This document shows positions 48,345-57,544 of a stretch of 64,000 nucleotides of DNA, in pieces (within the stretch, counting starts at the first letter, position 1; every line of letters starts with the position of its first letter). The notes below the pieces were generated by a model. It was given only the letters and a program-made list of their open reading frames with translations, searched no databases and was not told where the DNA came from. The translations under genes and the position numbers were made by a program. The DNA lies in NCBI GenBank assembly GCA_025362495.1, contig JANYGI010000002.1:49373-113372 (forward strand), written 5' to 3'. This DNA comes from Byssovorax sp. (lineage in GTDB: Bacteria; Myxococcota_A; Polyangia; Polyangiales; Polyangiaceae).

Positions 48345-49979
48345 TCAATGCTCGCCGGGATCGATCCTGGCGAACACCTCGGCGGTGGGGCGGGCGCGGA
48401 AGAGCAGGCTGCGCAGGGGTGCTTCCGCCATGATGCCTTCCCAGGTGCGCCGGCGCGGGCGCTTCATCTGATCGGCGAGGCCGCCGGGAAAGCCAGTGAT
48501 CGGATCGGCGTACTCCACCAGGATGGCGTGCTGGTGGATCCGATTGTCACGCTTCATCCCGTGAATGGCGATCACGTCACCCGGGCGGATCTCGTCGGCA
48601 TGATCGGTGAGGAACTGGAAGTAGCGCGAGCGCTCGCGGAACTCGATCCGCTCTTTGCCGGCGAACCGTCGCATCGTGAAGAGCGAGGGTTGCGCCTCGG
48701 CGAACTGGCCGAAGGCGATCACCCCGCGCAGATTGGCAGTCCCCGCCTCGTCGAAGCGGAGCCGGCCCCGATCGCGGCCGAGCGAGGGGCCGCGCGGGCG
48801 GAACCACGAGCCCGAGGTGCGCTCGAACGTATCGAGGACGAAATCGACGCAGACCTCGGGCGGCCAGGCGTTGCCGGCGCCGTCGAAGACCGCGTACGTG
48901 GTGCCGTCGTAGTCGAAGCTGCTGCGGCCCGAGAGGTACGCCGAGGCCCACACGGGCCGGAGCGTGCCGTCGCGATCGGGGCCCTTCTCGCCCTCGGGCC
49001 GGTCGAAGCGAAACGACTCGCCGAGCACCGTCGTGACCGTCTCGTGGAGCTTCGCCAGGGCGCGGCGTCGCGGCGCGCCTTCGTCGACGATGGCCTTCAC
49101 GGCGGCGCGCGTGGCGCTGCCTTCGTCGAGGCAGTCGAGGCGGAGCGCGGCGCCGTCGCTGGGGATCAGCGCGCGCGCGTGCCGATCGCCGAAGCGGAGA
49201 TCGGCGACCAGGCCCGCCTCGGTGCGGCGATCGATCCGGGTGCGATCGAAGCCCTCGGCCTCGGCCAGCGCGCGGAGATCGCGGTGCAGCGGCGCCGCGA
49301 GATCCTCGGCGTGGACGGCGACGCGATCGCCGAAGAGGAGATCGGCCGCGCGCCCGTCAAGCGGGCCGTCGACGTAGCGGTACGTGGTCTCGTTTCGCTT
49401 CGTTTCGCGGCGAAGTCGGCGGGTATCGGTGCCGCGCTGGAGCCAGATCTCGGCGTCGGCGAAGAGGTCGACGAGGAAGATCTGCGAGACGAGATCGAGC
49501 GCGTCGAGCGGATCGGGCGAGTACGCGTAGCCCTCGCGCAGGAGGATCGCGCGCAGCGCCTCGGGCTCGCGGCGGTGGCGCGCGCGCAGGCTGGAGACGC
49601 GCGCGCCGGGGCGGGCCTTCTCGAACAGGCGACGCGACGCGAGCCACGCCGGCGGGAGATCGGAGTCAGCGGTGAGCTCCGGCTCGCGCACGAACACCAT
49701 CGGTTCGCCCCGCGCGCGGCCGAATATCTCGGCGCGATTGGCATCGAACGTCGGCGCCCCGGGCAGCTCGGGGAGGCTTGAAATCAAGGCGATCTTCGCG
49801 CGGCAGGCGTCGCGCTCGGCGTCGATCGTCGGGGGCGCGATCGCGGCCGCGGTGGGCGTCGGCGGGGGGCCGCCGTCGTGGTCGAGGGGCGAGGCGCCCG
49901 GGCCGCCGCAGCCCGAGGCGAGCACGAAGGCGGCTGAAAACAAGGCGCGAAGACGCGCGAAATACGGAGCGCTGCGCAT
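48345..49979 (-). CDS. Lipoprotein with possible NlpC/P60-like C-terminal domain
   Basis: 544 aa from MRSAPYFARLRALFSAAFVLASGCGG (lipobox ASGC); the track start 127 residues earlier is a Glu/Arg-rich artefact. Residues ~60-370 form a charged region I do not recognise (EGYAYSPDPLDALDLVSQIFLVDLFADAEIWLQRG). Further on, PPEVCVDFVLDTFERTSGSWF and RIHQHAILVEYADPITGFPGGL offer a Cys and a His in the order and spacing of a papain-fold/NlpC-P60-like enzyme. Fold and activity are inferred only. It is divergent from the MFS transporter. Confidence 0.6.
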   Translation of the reverse strand: MRSAPYFARLRALFSAAFVLASGCGGPGASPLDHDGGPPPTPTAAAIAPPTIDAERDACRAKIALISSLPELPGAPTFDANRAEIFGRARGEPMVFVREPELTADSDLPPAWLASRRLFEKARPGARVSSLRARHRREPEALRAILLREGYAYSPDPLDALDLVSQIFLVDLFADAEIWLQRGTDTRRLRRETKRNETTYRYVDGPLDGRAADLLFGDRVAVHAEDLAAPLHRDLRALAEAEGFDRTRIDRRTEAGLVADLRFGDRHARALIPSDGAALRLDCLDEGSATRAAVKAIVDEGAPRRRALAKLHETVTTVLGESFRFDRPEGEKGPDRDGTLRPVWASAYLSGRSSFDYDGTTYAVFDGAGNAWPPEVCVDFVLDTFERTSGSWFRPRGPSLGRDRGRLRFDEAGTANLRGVIAFGQFAEAQPSLFTMRRFAGKERIEFRERSRYFQFLTDHADEIRPGDVIAIHGMKRDNRIHQHAILVEYADPITGFPGGLADQMKRPRRRTWEGIMAEAPLRSLLFRARPTAEVFARIDPGEH

Positions 49980-50081
49980 CGAGGGTGACGGACAGTATGC
50001 TCGACGCGCTGACTTGATTCCCGATCGCCGCGGGAATGCTATGGGGTGCCCCTCCCCGATGGCGTCGACCCCTGCCCCGCG

Positions 50082-51260
50082 ATGAAACGGCTCCTGACGC
50101 TGCGGATCTACTACGTCGCGTGCTTCCTCGCGCTCGGCGCGTACCTGCCCTTCTTCCCGCGATGGCTCGAGGCGCGCGGCATCCACGGCGCCGCGATGGG
50201 CCTGGTGTCGGCGTCGCTCCCCGCGATGGGCCTCGTCGGTCCGCCGCTCTTCGGCGTCCTCAGCGACCGGCTCGGCCTGCGCGGGGCGCTGCTCCGCGTC
50301 GCCTGCGCGGGCGCCTTCGCGTGCATGGGCGCGCTCGGGGCCACGTTCGCGCTGGGGCATCCGCTCGGCTTCGCGGGGATCTTCGCGGCGGTCCTGGCGT
50401 TCTCGTTCTTCCGATCGCCGATGATCTCGCTCGCCGACGTGATCACCCTGGAGCTGGCGGGCGCGGGGTCGGGCTACGCGCGCACGCGCCTCTGGGGCTC
50501 GCTGGGCTTCCTCGTCGCGGCGCTCGCCGTCGGTCGTTACGTCGATCCCACGGCGCCTGCGGGCCTGCCGCTGGCGATCGCCGCGCCGCTGCTCGCCGCG
50601 CTCCTCGCCGCGTGGACGCTGCCGGCGAAGCGCCTCGCGCCCGGGCTCCCCGCGCCCGGGATGGTCTCGTCGCTGCTCGCGCGCGCCGACCTCCGGTTGT
50701 TCTTCGGAGCTTCATTTCTCGGTCAGATCGCGCACTCCAGCTACGACCTCTGCTTCACGCTGCACCTCCGCGATCTCGGCGCGAGCGACGGCCTCGTCGG
50801 GATCTCGTGGGCGCTCGGGGTGACGTCCGAGGTGGCGCTGATGGCCGGTTCAGGCTGGATTTTCCGACGTTTCACGCCGCCGTGGCTGCTCGCGGCGGCC
50901 TTCCTCGGGGCGGCGCTGCGCTGGTCGCTGATCGCCTCGGTGACCTCGATCCCCGCGCTGCTCGCGCTGCAGCCGCTGCACGCGATCTCGTTCGCGCTGA
51001 TGTGGCTGGCCTCGCTGGCGCACGTGAAAGAGAGCGCCCCGAGCGCGGCGCTGGCGACGGCGCAGGGGGTGTTCTCGGCGGCGGTGGCCGCGGGATCCGT
51101 GCTGGGAATGCCGCTCTGGGGCGCGCTCTATCGACGCCACGGCGGCACGATCACGTTCGAGGTCGCGGCGCTCGTGTCGATCGCGGCGGCGAGCCTCGCT
51201 GTCCTGTGGGCACGGAAGGCGGGCGGTCGCGTTCGAGCGGCCTCGCTCGCGGACGCGTGA
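50082..51260 (+). CDS. Major facilitator superfamily transporter
   Basis: 392 aa from MKRLLTLRIYYVACFLALGAYLPFFPRWLEARG. Twelve membrane helices are predicted. GVLSDRLGLRGALL is the helix 2/3 loop signature and YARTRLWGSLGFLVAALAVGRYVD the helix 4/5 signature. The N-terminus and GxRLWGSxGF motif place it with the HcaT/nucleoside-permease-like MFS group related to LacY. The substrate is not predictable. A different frame (50036..51316) is a shadow. Confidence 0.9.
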   Translation: MKRLLTLRIYYVACFLALGAYLPFFPRWLEARGIHGAAMGLVSASLPAMGLVGPPLFGVLSDRLGLRGALLRVACAGAFACMGALGATFALGHPLGFAGIFAAVLAFSFFRSPMISLADVITLELAGAGSGYARTRLWGSLGFLVAALAVGRYVDPTAPAGLPLAIAAPLLAALLAAWTLPAKRLAPGLPAPGMVSSLLARADLRLFFGASFLGQIAHSSYDLCFTLHLRDLGASDGLVGISWALGVTSEVALMAGSGWIFRRFTPPWLLAAAFLGAALRWSLIASVTSIPALLALQPLHAISFALMWLASLAHVKESAPSAALATAQGVFSAAVAAGSVLGMPLWGALYRRHGGTITFEVAALVSIAAASLAVLWARKAGGRVRAASLADA

Positions 51261-51457
51261 CGACGCAACGCGGGCGGCGGCTCCGGCATCGTCACGGGCG
51301 ATCGCGCGGCGGCTAGCCCCGCGGAATGCAAAACAATCGCCTCCCGCGCCGGCCCGCGGTACACCACGAGGCCGTCTTCGACCCGGCCGAGCCGGACGCA
51401 GAAACCCTTCGATTCGTGGCGCCTCCGGGCCCACCCCAGCCAGCGAGGGCCCATCCC

Positions 51458-53290
51458 ATGTGCGGTATCGTCGGTTACGTCGGTTCCAGGAACGCCGCCC
51501 CGATCATCGTCGATGGTCTGCGCAAGCTCGAGTACCGCGGCTACGACTCGGCCGGGATCGCCATCCACGACGGCAAGGGCATCGAGATCGTCCGCGCCCT
51601 CGGCAAGCTGGTGAAGCTCAGCGACGCGCTCGAGAAGCGGCCGCTCAACGGCACCACGGGCATCGGCCACACGCGCTGGGCCACGCACGGCCGCCCGAGT
51701 GAGGTCAACGCCCACCCGCACGCCGCGGGCCCCGTCGCCGTGGTCCACAATGGCATCATCGAGAACCACGTCGCCGTCCGCGCCGAGCTCGAGGGCCAGG
51801 GGATCAAGTTCCTCTCCGACACCGACACCGAGATCATCGCGCACCTCATCCACCGGGAGCTCGACCAGGGCGCGCCCAACCTGTTCGAGGCCGTGCGAAA
51901 GGCCCTCGGCCGCGTCGTCGGCGCCTACGCCATCGCCGTCGTCTCGCGCGCCGAGCCCGACGTCGTCGTCGCCGCGCGCTTCGGATCGCCCCTCGTCGTG
52001 GGCATCGGCGAGGACGAGATGCTCTGTGGCAGCGACGTGACCGCGCTGCTCTCGCACACGCGCAACATGGTCTTCCTCGAAGACGGCGACGTCGTCGAGC
52101 TCAAGCAGAATGGCTATCGCATCGAGACGGTCAACGGCACCGCCGTTGACCGCAAGGTCAAGCGCATCGACTGGAGCGCGGTGCAGGCCGAGAAGGCCGG
52201 CTTCAAGCACTTCATGCTGAAAGAGATCCACGAGCAGCCCGACGCGATCGAGGCCACCCTGCGCGGCCGGATCGATCTCCAGAACGGCGACGTCCACGCC
52301 GGCGAAATGGGCGTCACGCCCGAGTTCGCGAAGACGCTCGGCCGCGTGTATTTCGTCGCCTGCGGGACGAGCCACCACGCGACCATCGCTGGCCGCTACT
52401 GGATCGAGAAAATTGCCCGCGTGCCCTCGGTGACCGAGCTCGCGAGCGAGGTGCGCTACCGTGATCCGATCTTCTTCCCCAACGACCTCGTCGTCGCGGT
52501 GAGCCAGTCGGGCGAGACGGCCGACACCATCGCCGCCGTGAAGGCCGCCAAGGCCGCGGGCGCGCAGGTGCTGGCCCTCAGCAACGTGCTCGACAGCGCG
52601 CTCCCGCGCATGGCCGACGGCGCGCTCTACACCCACGCTGGGCCGGAGATCGGCGTCGCCTCGACCAAGTGTTTCACGACGCAGCTCGCGGCGCTCTTGC
52701 TGCTGGCGATCTACCTCGGCCGCCAGCGCGGCGCCCTCTCGAAGGAGCAAGGTCAAGAGATCTTGCAGGCCCTCTGGGAGACACCGAGCCACATGCGCGA
52801 GGTGCTCGGCGACGCCGACTACATGCACGTGATCGCCAAGAAGCTCACCCACGCGAAAGACGTGCTCTTCCTCGGCCGCGGCCTCGGCTTCCCCATCGCG
52901 CTCGAGGGTGCTTTGAAGCTCAAGGAGATCTCCTACGCTCACGCCGAGGGCTACGCGGCCGGCGAGATGAAGCACGGCCCGATCGCCCTGATCGACGAGA
53001 ATTTGCCGGTCTTCGTGATCTGCCCGCGCGACTCCCATTACGACAAGACGCTCTCCAACATGCAGGAGGTGCGCGCCCGCGAGGGGCAGGTCATCGCCAT
53101 CGCCACCAAGGGCGACGAGGCCGTGATGGAGCTGGCGCAGCACATGGTCTGGCTGCCGAAGGTGAACGACGACGTGCTGCCTTTGCTGACGGTGCTGCCT
53201 TTGCAGCTCATCTCGTACTACGTCGCCAACCTCAAGGGAAACGACGTGGATCAGCCGCGGAACCTCGCGAAGACGGTCACTGTCGAGTAG
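51458..53290 (+). CDS. glmS: Glutamine--fructose-6-phosphate aminotransferase GlmS
   Basis: 610 aa from MCGIVGYVG; the Met is cleaved to expose Cys2, the glutaminase nucleophile, so the longer track start must be wrong. GlmS makes glucosamine-6-phosphate, the first step to UDP-GlcNAc for peptidoglycan and LPS. GHTRWATHGRPSEVNAHPH, the hinge, the SIS domains (AVSQSGETADTIAAVKAAK; FLGRGLGFPIALEGALKLKEISYAHAEGYAAGEMKHGPIALID) and the tail DVDQPRNLAKTVTVE are all intact. No glmS ribozyme is expected or seen upstream. Confidence 0.97.
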   Translation: MCGIVGYVGSRNAAPIIVDGLRKLEYRGYDSAGIAIHDGKGIEIVRALGKLVKLSDALEKRPLNGTTGIGHTRWATHGRPSEVNAHPHAAGPVAVVHNGIIENHVAVRAELEGQGIKFLSDTDTEIIAHLIHRELDQGAPNLFEAVRKALGRVVGAYAIAVVSRAEPDVVVAARFGSPLVVGIGEDEMLCGSDVTALLSHTRNMVFLEDGDVVELKQNGYRIETVNGTAVDRKVKRIDWSAVQAEKAGFKHFMLKEIHEQPDAIEATLRGRIDLQNGDVHAGEMGVTPEFAKTLGRVYFVACGTSHHATIAGRYWIEKIARVPSVTELASEVRYRDPIFFPNDLVVAVSQSGETADTIAAVKAAKAAGAQVLALSNVLDSALPRMADGALYTHAGPEIGVASTKCFTTQLAALLLLAIYLGRQRGALSKEQGQEILQALWETPSHMREVLGDADYMHVIAKKLTHAKDVLFLGRGLGFPIALEGALKLKEISYAHAEGYAAGEMKHGPIALIDENLPVFVICPRDSHYDKTLSNMQEVRAREGQVIAIATKGDEAVMELAQHMVWLPKVNDDVLPLLTVLPLQLISYYVANLKGNDVDQPRNLAKTVTVE

Positions 53291-53344
53291 CCACGCGGAT
53301 CGGCGTGACGCCGTCGCGTCGTATCCGGGTTAAGGGGTCGCGAC

Positions 53345-54403
53345 ATGACGCTCGCACCCCTCCTGAACCTCCCCGCCATCGACTCCGTCGCCGAGGCCGA
53401 GGCGCGCGCCCGGCAAGCCGTGCTCACCAAGCCTGCAGGCAGCCTTGGAGTGCTCGAAGATCTCGCGGTGCAGCTCGCCGCCATCCAGGGTGGACTGCCC
53501 GCGAGCCGGCCGGCGGAGGCGCTGATCTTCGCCGCCGATCACCCGGTGGTGAAGCACGGCATCTCCGCGTACCCGGCCGCGGTGACGGCGGCGATGGTGG
53601 AGAACTTCGTGCGCGGCGGCGCCGCTGCGAGCGTGCTCTCGCGCCGGCTCGGGGTCGGGCTGTCGGTCGTCGATGTCGGCGTGGCGACGCCGTACGCGCG
53701 CGAGCTGAGCGGGCCCGGAGCGCGGCTTCATCGCGACGCCGTGGCGGATCTCGCCGAGGGCGATCTTCGCGTCGAGGACGCCATGTCACCCGAGGTCTAC
53801 GCGCGCGCGCTCGCCGCCGGGGTGGCCGCGATCGACGCGCTCGACGCGGGAACGCGGGTGGTGATCCTCGGCGAGATGGGGATCGGCAACACCACCGTGG
53901 CCGCCGCGGTGGCCGCCGCGCTGCTCGGCGGCGACGCGAGCGAGCTGGTCGGACGGGGGACCGGCGTCGACTCTGCCGCGCTCGCCCGCAAGATCGACGT
54001 CGTGCGCGAGGCCGCCGGGCGCGTGCGCGGCGCGGCGCCGCACCGCGTGCTCCAGGCGGTGGGTGGCCGTGAGATCGCCGCCATCGTGGGCGCGGCGGGG
54101 CGCGCGATCGAGCGGCGCATGGCGGTGCTCGTCGACGGCTTCATCGTCTCGGCGGCGATCCTCGCGCTGGTGCGGATCGAGCCCCGCACCCGGCGCGGGT
54201 TGATCTTCGCGCACCGCTCGCAGGAGCCCGGCCACGCTCGGATCCTGGAGGCCCTCGACGCGCGCCCGCTGCTCGATCTCGGCCTGCGCCTCGGCGAGGC
54301 GAGCGGCGCCCTCACCGCGCTGCCGCTGCTCGATCTCGCCTGCGCGCTGCACGGCGAGATGGCGACCTTCGCGGGCGCGGGCGTGCCCGGGCGCGCGCCG
54401 TGA
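53345..54403 (+). CDS. cobT: Nicotinate-nucleotide--dimethylbenzimidazole phosphoribosyltransferase CobT
   Basis: 352 aa. CobT makes alpha-ribazole phosphate from DMB and nicotinate mononucleotide for the lower ligand of cobalamin. TKPAGSLGVLEDLAVQLAAIQG, FAADHPVVKHGISAYPAAVTAAMV and the catalytic LGEMGIGNTTVAAAVAAALLGG are the standard motifs. The ATG lies 54 nt after glmS; no cobalamin riboswitch is recognisable in that gap. Its stop overlaps cobS (GTGA), starting a coupled cobT-cobS-cobC operon. Confidence 0.96.
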   Translation: MTLAPLLNLPAIDSVAEAEARARQAVLTKPAGSLGVLEDLAVQLAAIQGGLPASRPAEALIFAADHPVVKHGISAYPAAVTAAMVENFVRGGAAASVLSRRLGVGLSVVDVGVATPYARELSGPGARLHRDAVADLAEGDLRVEDAMSPEVYARALAAGVAAIDALDAGTRVVILGEMGIGNTTVAAAVAAALLGGDASELVGRGTGVDSAALARKIDVVREAAGRVRGAAPHRVLQAVGGREIAAIVGAAGRAIERRMAVLVDGFIVSAAILALVRIEPRTRRGLIFAHRSQEPGHARILEALDARPLLDLGLRLGEASGALTALPLLDLACALHGEMATFAGAGVPGRAP

Positions 54404-55218
54404 GCGAAGGGCTCGACACCCCCGCGGTCCCCGATCGCCGCGCGGCAATGCCTCCATTCCTGCGCGGCGCTCGCGCGGCGCTGACGTTTCTCACGCGCGT
54501 CCCCGTCGGCGGTTTCCCCTACAGCGAGGCCGATTTTCGCTGGTCCTCGGCCTGGTTTCCCTGGGTGGGTCTGCTGCTCGGCGCGGCGCAGGCCCTGGTG
54601 TTCCACCTGGTGCTACGCGCTGGCCCCTTCGCCGCGGCCGCGCTCACCGTGGGTCTCGGCATGCTGCTCACCGGCGCCTTCCACGAGGACGGCCTCGCCG
54701 ACACCGCCGACGCGCTCGGCGGCGCCTACGAGCGCCGGCGCCTCTTCGAGATCCTCAAGGACAGCCGCGTCGGATCCTTCGGCGCGGGCGCGCTCGCGGT
54801 GGTGCTGGTCCTGCGCATCGCCTTGCTCGCGCGCCTCGGCGCGGCGGCGCCGCTCGCCCTCATCCTCACGCAGAGCCTCTCGCGGCTGCCGCCGATCTGG
54901 ATGATGGTCGCGATGCCGTACGTCACCGCCGATGCCGCCGCGAAGAGCCGCCTCGTCACCCGCGCAGGCGCGGCGCAGGCGCTCGTCGCGACGGCGTGGC
55001 CCGCGCTCGCGATCGCGGTGGCCGTCGCGCAGCGCTGGCTCTCGCTGCCCGAGGCCGCGGCCATGGTCGTGGGTCTCGCGGCGACGGCGCTCGTCTGCGC
55101 GCAGCGCTTCCACGCGCGCGCCGGCGGGATCACCGGCGATTTCCTGGGCGCGACCCAGCAAGTGGGCGAGTGCGCCGCGCTGCTCGCGCTGGCGCTGATG
55201 CGCGGCGACGGCCCGTGA
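54400..55218 (+). CDS. cobS: Adenosylcobinamide-GDP ribazoletransferase CobS
   Basis: 272 aa from a GTG overlapping the cobT stop. It joins AdoCbi-GDP and alpha-ribazole (phosphate) at the membrane to form cobalamin. ALTFLTRVPVGG, the catalytic FHEDGLADTADALGGAYERRRLFEILKDSRVGSFG and GGITGDFLGATQQVGECAALLAL are characteristic, with about six membrane helices. Its stop overlaps cobC. CobU/CobP is not present in this window. Confidence 0.95.
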   Translation: MSEGLDTPAVPDRRAAMPPFLRGARAALTFLTRVPVGGFPYSEADFRWSSAWFPWVGLLLGAAQALVFHLVLRAGPFAAAALTVGLGMLLTGAFHEDGLADTADALGGAYERRRLFEILKDSRVGSFGAGALAVVLVLRIALLARLGAAAPLALILTQSLSRLPPIWMMVAMPYVTADAAAKSRLVTRAGAAQALVATAWPALAIAVAVAQRWLSLPEAAAMVVGLAATALVCAQRFHARAGGITGDFLGATQQVGECAALLALALMRGDGP

Positions 55219-55760
55219 GCGTGCTGGCGTTCCGCCACGCGCCGGTCGCGCTCGCGGGCGTCTGCTACGGCCAGCTCGACGTGGACCCGACGCTGAGCGC
55301 CACCGACGCGGCCGCGATCGTCGAGCCTCACCTCGCCGGGATCGCCGTGGCGCGGATCTGGTCATCGCCGCTCCGGCGCTGCTCAGCGCCCGCGCGCGTG
55401 CTCGCCGAGCGCCTCGGCGTGACCCACACGATCGACGCGAGGCTCGCGGAGATCGCTTGTGGAGCGTGGGAGGGGCGCACCTGGGATCAGCTCGAGCGCG
55501 AGGATCGCGCGGCGTACGCGGCCTGGATGAGCGCCTGGAAAACGAGCGGCCCCCCGGGGGGAGAGTCCGCCGTCGAGCTGGAGCAGCGCGTGCGCGCGTG
55601 GCACGAAGAGCTGCCCGATGGTGGCGCAACCGAGGTGCTGATCGCGCATGCCGGAGTGATCCGGGCCCTCGTGGTGATCACCCGAGGACAGAGCTGGGAA
55701 GAGGCAATGAGCGCGGCGGTCCCGCACCTGTCGCCAATCGGCTCTAGCCGGGTCCGCTGA
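55215..55760 (+). CDS. cobC: Alpha-ribazole phosphatase-like histidine phosphatase CobC
   Basis: 181 aa from a GTG overlapping the cobS stop (GTGA). The histidine-phosphatase motif reads FRHAPV (RHA instead of RHG) with IWSSPLRRCSAPARVLAERLG, EIACGAWEGRTWDQLE and the distal LIAHAGVIRAL. Context in the cobT-cobS operon supports dephosphorylation of alpha-ribazole-5'-phosphate. The track's 254-aa version is the same frame extended upstream into cobS. Confidence 0.85.
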   Translation: MSVLAFRHAPVALAGVCYGQLDVDPTLSATDAAAIVEPHLAGIAVARIWSSPLRRCSAPARVLAERLGVTHTIDARLAEIACGAWEGRTWDQLEREDRAAYAAWMSAWKTSGPPGGESAVELEQRVRAWHEELPDGGATEVLIAHAGVIRALVVITRGQSWEEAMSAAVPHLSPIGSSRVR

Positions 55761-56191
55761 GCGGGCGCGTTGAAACGGACGAGGACCGAGGCCAGCCGTG
55801 GGCCGACCCGCGCCGCTCCTGCGGCGGCTCACCTCTGCTTCTCGCTCGGCCCGAGCAAGAGCGCGCTGCACGACACCGTCGCGTCGTCCGCGCTCGCCGC
55901 TTCCGTGGTGTTCTCGAAGGCCCGGAACCAGCGTCAGCGCCGCGCGTGGGCCGGCCATCTCGAGCCCGAGGCCCAGCCATGGTCGGAGTGGTCAACGGGT
56001 TGACACGTTCGATACACCGAGGCCCAGAGTGGCATGCTGACATGAAGGTTGCTGTCGTTGATCATGAACGTTCAACAGATTCCAGATCTTGCTTGCGAGA
56101 AAAAAATTAATCGAATACGTCCATATCAGTGCTCACGAAAACAAATTCGTGATCAGGACTCCCCGCTCCGCGGGAGAGCAAAGGAAGCATC
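55761..56191. other. 431-bp gene-free stretch with AT-rich leader of the next lipoprotein gene
   Basis: No supportable gene is seen; the crossing ORFs are Arg/Ser-rich low-complexity frames. The first ~240 bp are GC-rich. A TTGACA occurs at 56000-56005 without a matching -10. From 56040 the composition turns AT-rich (GAGAAAAAAATTAATCGAATAC), giving candidate promoter DNA. A perfect 7-bp hairpin TCACGAA-AACAAA-TTCGTGA (56133-56152) and a weak CCCCGC/GCGGG hairpin lie in the presumed 5'UTR before AAGGAAG-N5-ATG. Confidence 0.5.
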
Positions 56192-56758
56192 ATGTTCATC
56201 AAGAGCGTTTTGGTCGCCGTCGTGGCGTCCGCCGTGGGCCTGTCCGTCGTCGGCTGCATGTCGGCCGAAACGGCAGATCCGGCCGCCGAGAACGTCGACG
56301 AGGCCGCGCAGGCGCTGACGACCGGGATCACGTTCGACCCCACGACTCTCTACCTCAACTACGCAGTGAGCGGCACCTCCGCTGGCCTGAATGTGCACTA
56401 TTACCCGGGGAGCAGCACGTCGGTCTTCGAGGTGCCGTGCAACGCGACCCAGGTCGGTGTCCAGACCAATATCAAGTACAACGACACCGGCGCGCAGCTC
56501 TGGCCCGCGGTGACGTTCGCTGTTCCGGGCCTGACGGCAGCCACGGCGAACCTCTCCCCGATGCTTCAGGGTGCCACCGCGACGTTCGGTTCGTGGGCGA
56601 ACTCGACCAGCAGCCCGCTGACGGGCGCGGCGGCCGACACGACGCTCGCGATCGTGATGACCCTCAAGAGCTACACCAATAGCTCGTACACGACCCTTTC
56701 GGGCGTGCCGTTCACCACGATGACCTTCTACGTCCGTCGGATGTGCTCCTGCACGTGA
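56192..56758 (+). CDS. Small secreted lipoprotein, beta-rich, unknown
   Basis: 188 aa with AAGGA 7 nt upstream of the ATG. A lipoprotein signal (SVLVAVVASAVGLSVVGC) is followed by MSAETADPAAENVDEAAQAL, a propeptide-like segment common in myxobacterial exported proteins. The remainder is Thr/Ser-rich and beta-like (ITFDPTTLYLNYAVSGTSAGLNVHYYPGSS) and ends with Cys-rich YVRRMCSCT. I recognise no family. The AT-rich leader and strong ribosome-binding site suggest it may be well expressed. Confidence 0.75.
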   Translation: MFIKSVLVAVVASAVGLSVVGCMSAETADPAAENVDEAAQALTTGITFDPTTLYLNYAVSGTSAGLNVHYYPGSSTSVFEVPCNATQVGVQTNIKYNDTGAQLWPAVTFAVPGLTAATANLSPMLQGATATFGSWANSTSSPLTGAAADTTLAIVMTLKSYTNSSYTTLSGVPFTTMTFYVRRMCSCT

Positions 56759-56990
56759 TGTCACGTAGAGCGTGAGGGTCACCGGGAGCTTCAGGCTCTG
56801 AGCTGGAGCGCGCCCGTCCGCGCGGGGTGGCGGCGATTGGCTCTCTGCCGAGGAGCTCGTAAGCGCCTACCCCGCGCCGGTGATCACGGCCAGGGCGCCG
56901 GCCGCAACGGCGATCCAGACGCCGGAGGATGCCTGTTTGCCGCGGCCCGGAGCGCCCGCTGCCGGAAATTCGTGCGACGCGCGCCGCGGC

Positions 56991-57461
56991 TCAGTGCGCG
57001 CCTTCCATCACCGCATGAAAGGCCTTGTGAACGGCCATGAATTTCGCCTCGAAGTCGGCCCTCTCGGGCCTGGCGCACTCGGCCTTCAGATCACCGACAG
57101 CGGCGATCAACCCCTGAGCGACCGCGTGATAGGCCGGCTCCGCAGCACGGGCCGACTCGGGAACATCCTTGTCGACGGCCGCGGCGCGCTGCTCGAACGC
57201 AGGGATCGCGTCGCAGGTCTTCCTGGTGCGCTCGGGGCTCTTGTCGGCGTGCCAGAGCGGCCCGAGCACCTCGTGAAACTCGTGGACGGCGCCCGTCATC
57301 TTCGGGTGCTCGCCGTGCTCGTGCTCTTCACCGTGCTCGCCGTGCTCGTGGCCTTCGGCGTGCTCGGACGGGGGTGTCGAGGAGCCGCAGCCCAGCGCGA
57401 AGAGCGACGCGGACGCGAGCGCGACCAGGAAAGAAGCGCGGAGCGAGGACGTGGAGATCAT
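56991..57461 (-). CDS. His-rich lipoprotein
   Basis: 156 aa. A lipoprotein signal (SFLVALASASLFALGCGSS) is followed by a His/Glu/Gly tract (EHAEGHEHGEHGEEHEHGEHP), a likely divalent-metal-binding patch. A helical domain (VHEFHEVLGPLWHADKSPERTRKTC, DFEAKFMAVHKAFHAVMEG) resembles four-helix cytochrome c'/Cu-binding-type bundles but has no CxxCH. It is divergent from the histidine kinase gene with 83 bp between. A periplasmic metal-sequestering role is possible. Confidence 0.7.
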   Translation of the reverse strand: MISTSSLRASFLVALASASLFALGCGSSTPPSEHAEGHEHGEHGEEHEHGEHPKMTGAVHEFHEVLGPLWHADKSPERTRKTCDAIPAFEQRAAAVDKDVPESARAAEPAYHAVAQGLIAAVGDLKAECARPERADFEAKFMAVHKAFHAVMEGAH

Positions 57462-57544
57462 CCGCGGGCCCTACCATGGCGTGTCCGGCACCGGAACGTG
57501 CCGACCGCTGCGGGCGCGGCGCTCGCCGGGCTACGCTCGCGGGC

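Noticed and set aside
51261-51457. glmS ribozyme
   Set aside because: Known mainly from Firmicutes; the ~200-bp leader has no recognisable ribozyme core.
53291-53344. Cobalamin riboswitch upstream of cobT
   Set aside because: The gap is only 54 bp and lacks the B12-box consensus; too short for the aptamer.
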